Assembly: GCF_016862075.1 (NCBI RefSeq)
Contig: NZ_BOMG01000075.1
Location: forward strand, 1-44,811
DNA from: Actinoplanes couchii
GTDB taxonomy: Bacteria > Actinomycetota > Actinomycetes > Mycobacteriales > Micromonosporaceae
Reading direction: 5' to 3'
Length of the DNA: 44,811 nt
Shown here: piece after piece, positions 14,510-22,949 of the stretch
Numbering within the stretch: the stretch's first letter is position 1
How the letters are laid out: the number at the start of each line of letters is the position of its first letter
Notes under the pieces: generated by a model
Databases searched by the model: none
What the model was told of the DNA's origin: nothing
The model's input: the letters and a program-made list of their open reading frames with translations, nothing else
Made by a program: the position numbers and the translations under genes

Positions 14510-17500
14510 GTGGGTGTCGGATTCCTCGAGCCGCTGGTCGACCGGCCGGTCCTGGCGGAGGCCTTCGCGCGCAGCCCCGTGCCGAAGGTCGTCACGAGTC
14601 TCGCCCCCGGCGAGGTCGGCACCCTCTCCGAGGTCAACGAGGCCTTCTGCGAGCTGCTCGGATACCGGCGCGACCAGCTGATCGGGCGGTCCTGGCGCGG
14701 GCTCGTCACCGACGAGGACGTCGAGGCGCTCAACACCGCCCTGTCCTCGATGGTGGCCGGCCGGGCCCGGTACGCCTCGATCGAGCGGATCCTGCTGCGC
14801 AGCGACGGCACCCCGGTGTGGGTGCGCGCGCAGACCGTGGTGGTCAACGACGCCGCCGGCCGGGCGTACGCCGTCGGTGAGATCGTGGACAGCAGCGGCC
14901 GCAAGGCGCTCGCCCAGAGTGAGGCCCGCTTTCGTACGATGATCGATTCATCGCCGATCGCGATGGCCGTGCTGGGCCCGGACGGTGACTGGCTGCGCAC
15001 GAACCCGGCGGTGGCGGCGCTGTTCGGCTACACCGGGCTGGAGTTGGCGCAGGTTCCGCTGCCGGTGATGGTGCACCCGGACGACCGGGCCGAGGTGGTC
15101 GCCGCGCTCGCCGAGATGGTCGCCGGGGTGCGGGACGAGTTCCGGGGCCGCCGCACGTTCCGGCACCGGGACGGCCGGCAGTTGAGTTGCCTGCTGTGTG
15201 TCACCGCGTTGCGGGGTGGCCCGGGGATCGCGGTGCAGATCCTGGTGCAGATCGTCGACGTCACCGAGACGGCCGTCGCGGAGCGGGTCACCGCCCGGGA
15301 GACCGAACGGCTGCGCAGCACGATCGCGGTGCAGCGGGAGATCGCCGAGGTCGGCAACGACCGGGACGCGCTGCTGCGGGTGGTGGTGGAGCGGGCCCTG
15401 GACGTGCTGACCGCCGGGGACAGCGCGGGCGTGCAGATCCTGGACCGGGCGACCGGGCTGCTGCGGTCGGCGGTGGCCACCGGGCGGCTGGCCGGCCGGG
15501 AGGTGCCGGAGATGCGGCCGGCGGATTCGCTGTCCGGGATCGCGCTGACGTCGGGTTCCGCGGTGCGCTGTGACGACACCGGCAGTGATCCGCGGGTGAA
15601 CCGGCCGGCGTCGCGGACCACCGGGATGCGGTCGCTGCTGCTGGCCCCGTTGCGGGCGCCGGGTAGCGAGCCGCTCGGGGTGCTGATGGTCGGCAGTGCC
15701 CGCGCGGCGGCGTTCACCGAGGCCGACGAGCAGCAGCTGACCCTGTTGGCCGACGCGCTCGGCGCGGCGCTGCGGCACGCCGAGGACATCGCGGCCCGCG
15801 ATGAATCGCTGGCGCGGTCGACGGCCGCGCTGCGGTCGCTGGAGCAGGAACGCGCCGCCGTGATGACCGCCCTGCACCAGCTGGCCCGCAGCGAGCGGCA
15901 GTTCGCCGAGGTGTTCGACCACAGTCCGATCGCCAAGATCGTGATCGGGTTGCACGGCGCCGACCGGGGCCGGATCGTGCTGGCCAACCCGGCGTTCTGC
16001 CGGCTGCTCGGCTACCGCGAGTCCGAGGCGCTCGGCTTGCGACTGTGGGACGTCACCACCCGCCCGATCGAGGAACTCGAACAGGCGATGCGGATCCTGG
16101 AGAGCGGAACACAAACGCGCGGCGTACGTGAATCGGTGCTCGTGCGCCGGGACGGCTCGCACCTGGCGGTGATGTCGGCGACCTCCGCCATCGTCGACGA
16201 CCAGGGTGTCACCGGGGCGGTCATCCAGCTGCTGGACATGACCGCGGAACGGGAGGCACAGGCCGCCGCCGAACGTGAGCTGCGCCGGCTGCGGCACACC
16301 CTGGCCGTACAGCGGGAAATCCTTGCCGTTGCCGCCGACCGGGACGCGACCATGCGGGTGGTGGCCGAACGCGCTGTCGACCTGTTCCCGGCCGCCGACG
16401 GGGCCGCGATCGAGCTGGCCGACGGCACCACCCTGGCCCAGGGGGTCGCCGTCGGGATCGCCTCGACGCTCGTCGCCCCGCTGCACGGCGGCGCCGGCGC
16501 GCTCAAGGTCACCTCGCGGCGGCCGGGCGCTTTCGACGACGCCGACGAACAGCAGCTCGCCCTGCTGGCCGACAGTCTCAGCTCGGCGATGCGGCACGCC
16601 GACGACACCGTGCAGCGCACCCGGGCGCTGGGCGAGCTGGAGGTCAGCGAGAACCGGTTCCGGCTCACCGTCGACAACTCGCCGCTGGGGGTGGCGCTGT
16701 GCAGCCTGCAGCCCGGTGAGGTGGGCCGGTTCGTGCAGGTCAACCCGGCGATGACGGTGATCACCGGGTACTCGGCGGCCGAGCTGGTCACGATGACCGA
16801 CGCGGACCTGCAACGGCACCGGGACGCCGGGCTGGCCGAGCGCCGCTACCGGCACAAGGACGGGCGCACCATCTGGGTGGCGGTGCGGGCCGCGGTGGTG
16901 CGCGGGCCGGACGGCGCCCCGCGGTACGTGGTCAACCAGATCGAGGACGTGACCGCCCGCCGGGCCGCCGACGCGGAACTGCGCCGGCACGCCCGGGCGC
17001 TGGAGCTGATCCCGGACGCGGTGATCGTCCGCGAACTGGACGGCACGATCCGCTGGTGGAACGCCGGCGCCTCGGACCTGTACGGGTGGCCGCTCGCCGC
17101 GGTCCAGGGCAAGATCACCCACCAGCTGCTGGCCACCGTCTTCCCCGGGGCGATGACCGGGGACGAGCACGCCCGGCTGATGCTGCGGGACGGGCGCTGG
17201 GACGGTCCGCTGGATCACCTGACCGCCGACGGGCGCACCGTCACGGTCCTCAGCCGGCAGGTCCTGCACCAGCCCGCGCCCGAGGCCGACGGCGAGTCCG
17301 CGCCGCAGATCCTGGAGATCAACACCGATGTGACCGCGGCACGGGCCGCCGAACTCGCCCTGGCCGAGAGTGAACAGCGGTTCCGCGGGCAGTTCGCCAA
17401 CTCGGCGGTCGGTCAGGTGATCCAGGCTCTGGACGGGCGCCTGGTGACCGCCAACGCCGCGTACGCCGCGATGCTCGGCCGGTCCGTCGACGAGCTGGCC

Positions 17501-18451
17501 TCGTTCGGGGTCGCCGATCTGCTCGACCCGGAGGACCTGATCGAGCACACCCGGCTCTCGGCCGGGCTGTTCGCCGGCGAGGCCGAGGCCTACACCCATC
17601 AGAGCCGGTTGCGTCACGCCGACGGTCACCGGATCGACGCCGAGGCCACCGTTTCTCTGGTACGCGACACCACCGGCCGTCCGAAACACTTCATCGCCGT
17701 CGTCACCGACGTGTCCGCGCGCCGTGCCGCCGAACGTGCCCGGGACGACGCGGCCGCCGCCCTGGCCGGCCGGGCCACCGAACTCGAAGCCGCCAACCAG
17801 CTCAAACTCGACATCATCGGGATGCTCGGGCACGAGATCGGCAACCCGCTCACCGCCATCCGCGGGCACGCCGAGGTGCTCCTCGACGACTGGCCGCGCC
17901 TGACCGACGAGCGCCGGGGGCGGGCGATCGACGCGATCTACCGGCAGGCCGGGCGGCTCGACGACATCGTCCAGGAGGTGCTGGCGATGGTCACCATCGA
18001 GGCCGGCACGATCCATGCCGATCGGCAGGCGCTCTCCGTCCGTACCGAAATCGGCCGTGCTCTGTCGCTCCTGGACGAGATCGTCCCGGTGCTCGGCGAG
18101 GATGCGCGGGTCGTGGTGCACCCCGGGCATCTGCAGCAGATCCTGATCAACCTGCTCTCCAACGCGGCCAAGTACGGCGGCGGCGCGACCTCGATCCGGA
18201 TCGACGACACCGGCCGGCGGATCCGGATCACCGTCGAGGACCACGGGCCGGGGGTGCCGGACGAGTTCCGCAGCCGCCTGTTCGACCGGCTGGCGCGCGC
18301 CGACCGGGACGCCCGCAACGTGGCCGGCACCGGGCTCGGCCTCTACATCGTGCGCGGGCTGGCCCACGCGAACCACGGCGAGATCCGGTACGAGCCCCGG
18401 CCCGGCGGCGGCTCCCGGTTCGTGCTCGAACTCCAGTCCGCTGTCGACTGA
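14510..18451 (+). CDS. Multi-PAS/GAF hybrid sensor histidine kinase
   Basis: This 1313-aa protein has no membrane segment and is probably a cytosolic sensor. The approximate order is PAS 13-130, PAS 140-255, GAF 273-430, PAS 458-585, GAF 597-705, PAS 714-825, PAS 827-950, PAS 953-1080, HisKA about 1090-1160 and HATPase_c 1190-1310. The H-box is GMLGHEIGNPLTAIRGH with phospho-acceptor His1108. The N-box is INLLSNAAKYGGG (Asn1218), the G1 box EDHGPGVPDE and the G2 box GTGLGLYIVRGL. The two GAF segments both begin with an AVQREI...DRDA...RVVxERAxD motif, but the second is about 50 residues shorter. No receiver domain or response-regulator gene is adjacent. The GTG start at 14510 has alternatives. 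Confidence 0.9.
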   Translation: MGVGFLEPLVDRPVLAEAFARSPVPKVVTSLAPGEVGTLSEVNEAFCELLGYRRDQLIGRSWRGLVTDEDVEALNTALSSMVAGRARYASIERILLRSDGTPVWVRAQTVVVNDAAGRAYAVGEIVDSSGRKALAQSEARFRTMIDSSPIAMAVLGPDGDWLRTNPAVAALFGYTGLELAQVPLPVMVHPDDRAEVVAALAEMVAGVRDEFRGRRTFRHRDGRQLSCLLCVTALRGGPGIAVQILVQIVDVTETAVAERVTARETERLRSTIAVQREIAEVGNDRDALLRVVVERALDVLTAGDSAGVQILDRATGLLRSAVATGRLAGREVPEMRPADSLSGIALTSGSAVRCDDTGSDPRVNRPASRTTGMRSLLLAPLRAPGSEPLGVLMVGSARAAAFTEADEQQLTLLADALGAALRHAEDIAARDESLARSTAALRSLEQERAAVMTALHQLARSERQFAEVFDHSPIAKIVIGLHGADRGRIVLANPAFCRLLGYRESEALGLRLWDVTTRPIEELEQAMRILESGTQTRGVRESVLVRRDGSHLAVMSATSAIVDDQGVTGAVIQLLDMTAEREAQAAAERELRRLRHTLAVQREILAVAADRDATMRVVAERAVDLFPAADGAAIELADGTTLAQGVAVGIASTLVAPLHGGAGALKVTSRRPGAFDDADEQQLALLADSLSSAMRHADDTVQRTRALGELEVSENRFRLTVDNSPLGVALCSLQPGEVGRFVQVNPAMTVITGYSAAELVTMTDADLQRHRDAGLAERRYRHKDGRTIWVAVRAAVVRGPDGAPRYVVNQIEDVTARRAADAELRRHARALELIPDAVIVRELDGTIRWWNAGASDLYGWPLAAVQGKITHQLLATVFPGAMTGDEHARLMLRDGRWDGPLDHLTADGRTVTVLSRQVLHQPAPEADGESAPQILEINTDVTAARAAELALAESEQRFRGQFANSAVGQVIQALDGRLVTANAAYAAMLGRSVDELASFGVADLLDPEDLIEHTRLSAGLFAGEAEAYTHQSRLRHADGHRIDAEATVSLVRDTTGRPKHFIAVVTDVSARRAAERARDDAAAALAGRATELEAANQLKLDIIGMLGHEIGNPLTAIRGHAEVLLDDWPRLTDERRGRAIDAIYRQAGRLDDIVQEVLAMVTIEAGTIHADRQALSVRTEIGRALSLLDEIVPVLGEDARVVVHPGHLQQILINLLSNAAKYGGGATSIRIDDTGRRIRITVEDHGPGVPDEFRSRLFDRLARADRDARNVAGTGLGLYIVRGLAHANHGEIRYEPRPGGGSRFVLELQSAVD

Positions 18452-18473
18452 CACCGTCCGGCACAATGTCGGT

Positions 18474-19337
18474 GTGGTCGCCGTGTCGTATCGCAATGTG
18501 TCGCTTCTGGTGGATTCCGGGCGCTGGGCCGACCTGCTGGACCTGGCCACCCGCGACGATCCGGACACGGAGAAGCGCCGCCAGGTCGCGCACGCGGTGG
18601 CGCTGCTGGCCCCGCCCGCGTTCGCGGTGGCGGCCGCGCAGGCGTTTCCGCAGGACACCGGGTTTCCCGGGCCGTTGTGGGAGGTCGTCGCGCACCGGCC
18701 GTGGCGGGAGTTGGAGCCGCACCTGACCGATCCGCACGTGCGGCGGATGGTCGCGCACTCCCGGGTCCTCTACGGCGAGGACGTCCTTCCGGTGGCGCCG
18801 TGGGAGGTGGCGCACTGGGATCCGGAATGGCAGATGCCGAGCTACAACCTCAGCGGCAGCGCGACCAGCGGCGGTTGGCATCTGCCTACGTCTGAGATAG
18901 GCGACATGTCCGACTTATCGCATGAGCGTGGCCTGCTGGAGGTTGATCACCCGGCGGTCCCCGTGCTCGGCAGCTGGCACGACCGGGTCGAGGCGAAAGC
19001 CTTCCGCGGCACCGCCTGGCAGGCCGCGGCGACGGTCGCCCACCCTGGGAGCCGGGGCGCGGAGGTCTCGTTCGCCGCCGCCTACCCGCACCTGATCCAC
19101 CTGGCCGCCGGCGACGCCCCCTACAACGTGGACATCGCCGGCCGGGCCGTCGGACGGCAGCGGCTGTGGGCGGCGCTCGGGATGATGGCCGACTGCGAGC
19201 CGGTGCCCCCGTTCGTGGAACGGCTCCGGTGCGTCACCTGGACCCGTTCCGCCGAATACGGCTGGCATCTCCATCTGGCGATCGAGGACCCGTCCCGCGA
19301 TCTCACCTGGACGCTGACGGGCGACGACACGGATTGA
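18474..19337 (+). CDS. Uncharacterised protein
   Basis: This is a 287-aa protein from a GTG, 22 nt after the kinase stop, so it is possibly co-transcribed with it. I do not recognise a family. The first 110 residues are helical and repeat-like (LVDSGRWADLLDLATRDDPDTEKRRQVAHAVALLAPPAFA), perhaps a short HEAT/TPR-like segment. The rest is rich in Trp, His and Pro (PWEVAHWDPEWQMPSYNLSGSATSGGWHLP) and mixed alpha/beta. There are no signal peptide, membrane segments or clear catalytic motifs. Coding potential is supported by typical codon use and clean boundaries with its neighbours. Confidence 0.65.
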   Translation: MVAVSYRNVSLLVDSGRWADLLDLATRDDPDTEKRRQVAHAVALLAPPAFAVAAAQAFPQDTGFPGPLWEVVAHRPWRELEPHLTDPHVRRMVAHSRVLYGEDVLPVAPWEVAHWDPEWQMPSYNLSGSATSGGWHLPTSEIGDMSDLSHERGLLEVDHPAVPVLGSWHDRVEAKAFRGTAWQAAATVAHPGSRGAEVSFAAAYPHLIHLAAGDAPYNVDIAGRAVGRQRLWAALGMMADCEPVPPFVERLRCVTWTRSAEYGWHLHLAIEDPSRDLTWTLTGDDTD

Positions 19338-19356
19338 CCGGCGTAGCTTGATTGCC

Positions 19357-20478
19357 ATGACTTTCCGTGCAGAGCCTCCGTTCCGGGCCGACCACGTCGG
19401 CAGTCTGCTCCGTCCACCCCAGCTGCTGCGCGCCCGCGAGCAGAAAGCGCTCGGCGAGATCAGCGCCGATCAATTGCGGGCCGTCGAGGACGACGCGATC
19501 CGCGACGTCGTCCGGATGCAACACGACATCGGGCTGCGGTCGGCCACCGACGGCGAGTTCCGGCGCACCTCCTGGCACATGGACTTCATCTACCGGCTCG
19601 GCGGCATCCGCCCCACCGACGAGAAGATCCAGGTCCATTTCCGTAACGAACAGGGCGAACTCGACTTCGAATCGGCGGCGCTGGCCGTCGATGCCCCGAT
19701 CACACTCGGCGAGACGATCTTCGGGGCCGATTTCGCGTTCCTGGCCGGGCAGGTGGCGCCGGGGACGACCGCGAAACTCACCATTCCGTCGCCCAGCATG
19801 GTCCATTACCGGGGTGGCCGGGCCGCCATCGATCCGGCCGTCTACCCCGATCAGGAACTGTTCTGGGCCGATCTGAGCGCCGCCTACGCCGAACAGGTCC
19901 GCCGGGTCGCCGAACTGGGCTGCCGCTATCTGCAACTCGACGACACCAGCCTCGCCTACCTCAACGACCCGGCCCAGCGCCGCCTGCTGACCGAACGCGG
20001 TGACGACGCCGAGAACCAGCACCTGCGTTACATCCGCCAGATCAACGCCGCGATCGCCGACCGCCCGGCCGGGCTGAACGTCACCACCCACATGTGCCGG
20101 GGCAATTTCCGCTCCTCCTGGGCGGCCTCCGGCGGTTACGATTTCGTGGCCGAGGCGCTGTTCAGCGAATTGGCGGTGGACGGTTTCTTCCTCGAATACG
20201 ACGACGACCGCTCCGGCGATTTCGCCCCACTCCGCTTCGTCCCGCCGGGAAAGACGGTGGTCCTGGGCCTGGTGACGACCAAGAACGGCACTCTGGAATC
20301 CAAGGACACCCTGAAACGCCGCATCGACGAGGCCGCCCGCTACGTCCCCCTGGAACAACTGTGCCTGTCCCCGCAGTGCGGCTTCTCCTCGACGGTCGAG
20401 GGCAACGTCCTGACATACGACGACCAGGTCGCCAAACTCCGCCTGATCGCCGAGACCGCCGAGGAGGTCTGGGGCTGA
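19357..20478 (+). CDS. Cobalamin-independent methionine synthase-like methyltransferase (MetE C-terminal family)
   Basis: This 373-aa protein has the MetE C-terminal barrel fold in single-domain form, as in B. subtilis YxjG/YxjH. Landmarks are RADHVGSLLRPPQLLRARE, ATDGEFRRTSWHMDF, YLQLDDTSLAYL, the zinc-ligand segment VTTHMCRGNFRSSW and LSPQCGFSSTVEGN, where His, Cys and the last Cys are expected ligands. The family transfers methyl groups to thiols such as homocysteine. The substrate donor of the short form is uncertain. The ATG at 19357 was preferred over the upstream ATT-rich extension because it gives the family N-terminus. Confidence 0.88.
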   Translation: MTFRAEPPFRADHVGSLLRPPQLLRAREQKALGEISADQLRAVEDDAIRDVVRMQHDIGLRSATDGEFRRTSWHMDFIYRLGGIRPTDEKIQVHFRNEQGELDFESAALAVDAPITLGETIFGADFAFLAGQVAPGTTAKLTIPSPSMVHYRGGRAAIDPAVYPDQELFWADLSAAYAEQVRRVAELGCRYLQLDDTSLAYLNDPAQRRLLTERGDDAENQHLRYIRQINAAIADRPAGLNVTTHMCRGNFRSSWAASGGYDFVAEALFSELAVDGFFLEYDDDRSGDFAPLRFVPPGKTVVLGLVTTKNGTLESKDTLKRRIDEAARYVPLEQLCLSPQCGFSSTVEGNVLTYDDQVAKLRLIAETAEEVWG

Positions 20479-20580
20479 GCAAACCCCTTTTCCGGTACGA
20501 GTGACTGAAGGAACCGTGGCCACCACGCGGGGCCCGCGGAGCTCCGGACCGACCCGCGACCGCCGGGCGAGAAACGGTGG

Positions 20581-20643
20581 TCCGGGTCACCCCGGAAACG
20601 ACCGTGGCCGGACGTACCGAAAAGGCGGTTTTGAAAAGCCTTT
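20581..20643. terminator. Hairpins between convergent genes
   Basis: TCCGGG-TCAC-CCCGGA (20581-20596) is a 6-bp stem. AAAGGC/GCCTTT (20621-20626 / 20638-20643) forms a second weak stem overlapping the XRE gene stop. The region lies between the convergent MetE-like and XRE genes and may terminate both. The stems are short. Confidence 0.35.
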
Positions 20644-20908
20644 AGGAAGCCTGCAGCATCGCTGTGTCGGACAGCCAGACCTCGGCCAGCTCGGTGACCG
20701 GGATGTGCAGCACGCCGGCCAGGCAGACCACGGTGCCGAACGCGGGGGACGGCAGGCGGCCGCCCTCGATCTTGCGCAGCGTCTCGGGGGAGATGCCGGC
20801 CGCCAGGGCCACCTCGGCGAGGGCGCGGGCGCCCCGTGCCGCCCGGAGCGCGGCGCCGAGGCGCTGGCCGGCGGCGATCTGTTCGGGGGTGAGGGGTGGG
20901 CGAACCAT
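20642..20908 (-). CDS. XRE family helix-turn-helix regulator
   Basis: This is an 88-aa protein. After a short N-terminal helix (LTPEQIAAGQRLGAALRAARGARAL) comes a classic five-helix XRE domain: LAEVALAAGISPETLRKIEGGRLPSPAFGTVVCLAGVLHIPVTELAEVW. It has no further domain, so it probably acts as a dimeric repressor. It is divergent from the methionine aminopeptidase gene, and the 65-bp spacer contains a 14-bp palindrome overlapping both predicted -10 boxes, which suggests control of both genes. Confidence 0.85.
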   Translation of the reverse strand: MVRPPLTPEQIAAGQRLGAALRAARGARALAEVALAAGISPETLRKIEGGRLPSPAFGTVVCLAGVLHIPVTELAEVWLSDTAMLQAS

Positions 20909-20936
20909 GTGTGCAGGATAGCCCGGCGAACGGGGT

Positions 20937-20950
20937 GGTATAACTATACC
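20937..20950. promoter_or_regulatory. Palindromic operator / bidirectional promoter of xre and map
   Basis: GGTATA-AC-TATACC is a perfect palindrome. Read forward it contains TATAAC (20939-20944), a -10 box for the methionine aminopeptidase gene starting 30 nt on. Read in reverse it contains TATAGT, a -10 for the XRE gene. Binding of the regulator here would block both promoters. Confidence 0.65.
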
Positions 20951-20973
20951 GGTCTGGAGAGGAAGGAACCGGT

Positions 20974-21792
20974 GTGATCGAGCTGAAGTCCCCGGAGGAG
21001 ATCGGTCGGATGGCCGTGACCGGCCATTTCGTCGGCGAACTGCTCGCCGAGCTGAAGGGGGTCGCCGACGTCGGCGTCAACCTCATGGACTTGGAACACT
21101 ACGCCCGCCGCCGCATCAAGGAGCGCGGAGCCGAATCCTGCTACTGGGACTACGCGCCCTCGTTCGGCCGGGGACCGTTCCGCAACGTGCTCTGCCTGTC
21201 GGTCAACGACGCGGTCCTGCACGGCCTGCCGCACAGCTACGTGCTGCGCGACGGTGACCTGCTCAGCGTCGACATGGCGGTCGGCATCGACGGCTGGGTC
21301 GCCGACTCGGCGTTCTCCGTCGTCGTCGGCACCCCGGACCAGGCCGACCTGGTGCTGATCGAGTGCACCGAGGTCGCCCTGGAGGCGGGCATCGCCGCGG
21401 CGGTGGTCGGCAACAAGATCGGTGACATCTCGGCCGCGATCGGGGACACCGCCCGGCGGTACGGGTACGGCATCAACGGCGAGTTCGGTGGTCACGGGCT
21501 GGGCCGGACCATGCACGAGGCGCCGCACATCGCCAACGACGGCCGGCCGAAGCGGGGCATGAAGCTGGAGGCGGGTCTGACGATCGCCATCGAGCCGTGG
21601 TTCTGCGCCGACACCGACAAGATCAAGTTCGACAAGGACGGCTGGACGATCCGCTCGGCCAACGGCTGCCGGACCGCTCATTCCGAGCACACCATCGCCG
21701 TGACCGAGGCGGGGCCGCAGGTGCTGACGTACCGGCCGGGCCAGGGCAACCGGCCGGCCCTGACCCACGAGGACCCCGCGGTCACGTCCTGA
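20974..21792 (+). CDS. map: Type I methionine aminopeptidase
   Basis: This 272-aa pita-bread-fold enzyme removes N-terminal Met from nascent proteins. Metal ligands are visible: LLSVDMAVGIDGWVADSAFS (first and second Asp), GHGLGRTMHEAPHI (His), IAIEPWF (Glu) and AHSEHTIAVT (last Glu). The substrate His lies in NDAVLHGLPHS. The GTG start at 20974 follows a strong AGGAAGGA site. Actinobacteria usually carry more than one copy, so this may be an accessory one. That idea fits its pairing with a dedicated divergent XRE regulator. It ends 3 nt from the convergent MazG-like gene. Confidence 0.9.
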   Translation: MIELKSPEEIGRMAVTGHFVGELLAELKGVADVGVNLMDLEHYARRRIKERGAESCYWDYAPSFGRGPFRNVLCLSVNDAVLHGLPHSYVLRDGDLLSVDMAVGIDGWVADSAFSVVVGTPDQADLVLIECTEVALEAGIAAAVVGNKIGDISAAIGDTARRYGYGINGEFGGHGLGRTMHEAPHIANDGRPKRGMKLEAGLTIAIEPWFCADTDKIKFDKDGWTIRSANGCRTAHSEHTIAVTEAGPQVLTYRPGQGNRPALTHEDPAVTS

Positions 21793-21795
21793 CGG

Positions 21796-22125
21796 TCACC
21801 GGTCGTCGCCGCTGCCGCCGAGCACGCCGCGTCGCTGCCGGTCGGCGAGCTTGCGCACGTTGCCGGCGGCGACATCGGCCAGCGTGAGCCCGAAGTGATC
21901 GGCGAGCACGGCGACGTACCAGAGGGTGTCACCGAGTTCCTTCTTCAGGTCCTCGGTGTCCCACCGGGAGAAGTCGCTGCCGTGGTCGCGCACGATCTTC
22001 TTGGCCTTCTCGGCCACCTCGCCGGTCTCCCCGACCAGCCCGAGCAGCAGGTGGAAGACTTCGTTGTGCTTGTCTCTCGGGGCGGCGGTCCGCAGCGCCG
22101 CCCGCTGATACTCGTTCAAATCCAC
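21796..22125 (-). CDS. MazG-like nucleotide pyrophosphohydrolase
   Basis: This 109-aa all-alpha NTP pyrophosphatase is a single MazG domain. The metal-binding motifs are LVGETGEVAEKAKKIV (ExxE-type) and KKELGDTLWYVAVLA (ExxD), with the helix starting DLNEYQRAA at the front. It likely hydrolyses nucleoside triphosphates, canonical or damaged, to monophosphates as a housecleaning step. It starts at GTG and is convergent with the map gene and divergent from the PNPOx-like gene 32 nt away, where a shared promoter must lie. Confidence 0.88.
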   Translation of the reverse strand: MDLNEYQRAALRTAAPRDKHNEVFHLLLGLVGETGEVAEKAKKIVRDHGSDFSRWDTEDLKKELGDTLWYVAVLADHFGLTLADVAAGNVRKLADRQRRGVLGGSGDDR

Positions 22126-22157
22126 GCGGCAGTTATATCCGGTGCGATCATCAGATC

Positions 22158-22811
22158 ATGAGCGAGTTGCGCCAGTTTCTCCGTTGTCTGCCGGTCTTCG
22201 CCGGGGACATGCCGGACTTCGACACCTCGGTGGCGCCGGAGCGGCCGGAGGACCTGTTCGTGGAGTGGCTGACCGAGGCGGTGGCGGCGCGGGTCCGGGA
22301 ACCGCACGCGATGACGCTGTCGACGCTGGGTGTGGACGACATCCCGGACGCCCGGGTGCTGCTGCTCAAGAACGTGGACGCCGACGGCTGGCAGTTCGCC
22401 AGTCACCGCGGCAGCCCGAAGGGCCTGGAGCTGGAGGCGCTGTCCGCGGCGGCGCTCACCTTCCTGTGGCGGGAGCAGGGGCGGCAGATCCGGGTGCGCG
22501 GCCGGGTGGTGACGGCTCCGCCCGAGGAGTGTGCCGCCGATTTCCTGGCCCGGTCGCCGGTGGGGCGCGCGGAGGCCCTGGCCGGCCGGCAGTCGCAGCC
22601 GCTGCACGACCGGCGCCAGCTGGTCATCGCGGCGGAGGAGGCGGCCGAGCGGTTCGCCGTGGAGCCGGATCTGGTGGTCGACGAGTGGACGCTGTACACC
22701 GTACGCGCGCAGCAGGTCGAGTTCTGGCAGGCGGACAAGGACCGCCGGCACATCCGGTTGCAGTATCTGCGCGACGGGGAGACCTGGCAGCGGCACGAGT
22801 TGTGGCCCTGA
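22158..22811 (+). CDS. Pyridoxamine 5'-phosphate oxidase-like flavoprotein
   Basis: This 217-aa protein resembles PdxH. ARVREPHAMTLSTLGVDDIPDARVLLLKNVDADGWQFASHRGSPKGLELEA is the FMN-binding split barrel. VRGRVVTAPPEECAADFLARSPVGRAEALAGRQSQPL is the middle helical part. The C-terminus EFWQADKDRRHIRLQYLRDGETWQRHEL matches the PNPOx C-terminal dimerisation region, where an RLHDR-like motif is usual. True PdxH makes pyridoxal phosphate. The altered C-terminal motif (RRHIRLQY) means another FMN-dependent oxidation, as in PhzG-like relatives, is possible. Confidence 0.82.
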   Translation: MSELRQFLRCLPVFAGDMPDFDTSVAPERPEDLFVEWLTEAVAARVREPHAMTLSTLGVDDIPDARVLLLKNVDADGWQFASHRGSPKGLELEALSAAALTFLWREQGRQIRVRGRVVTAPPEECAADFLARSPVGRAEALAGRQSQPLHDRRQLVIAAEEAAERFAVEPDLVVDEWTLYTVRAQQVEFWQADKDRRHIRLQYLRDGETWQRHELWP

Positions 22812-22898
22812 ACATCTGCTGAACTCCAGGCCGGATAGCCTATAAAGCCGACGGGATATATGGTTTGCTGTGTCGGTACCGGCCCAAAGGAGTGTGCG

Positions 22899-22949
22899 AT
22901 GCCAACCTGCTGTACCAAGCGGCCACTGAACGCGGAGCCGACCCGGTGA
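22899..22949 (+). CDS. uORF MPTCCTKRPLNAEPTR overlapping the FAD protein start
   Basis: This 16-codon ORF has the best Shine-Dalgarno sequence in the area (AAAGGAG, 22886-22892). Its stop overlaps the downstream GTG start as GTGA, so translation of the main gene probably depends on it. It carries adjacent Cys codons. Cys-rich leader ORFs that sense cysteine supply are known in actinobacteria, so a similar role is possible but unproven. Confidence 0.5.
   Translation: MPTCCTKRPLNAEPTR

Noticed and set aside
14948..18658. Long 1236-aa minus-strand ORF opposite the histidine kinase
   Set aside because: It is antisense to a gene with clear PAS, GAF and kinase motifs. Its translation is Arg/Gly/Val/His-rich with no domain pattern, typical of a GC-rich shadow frame.
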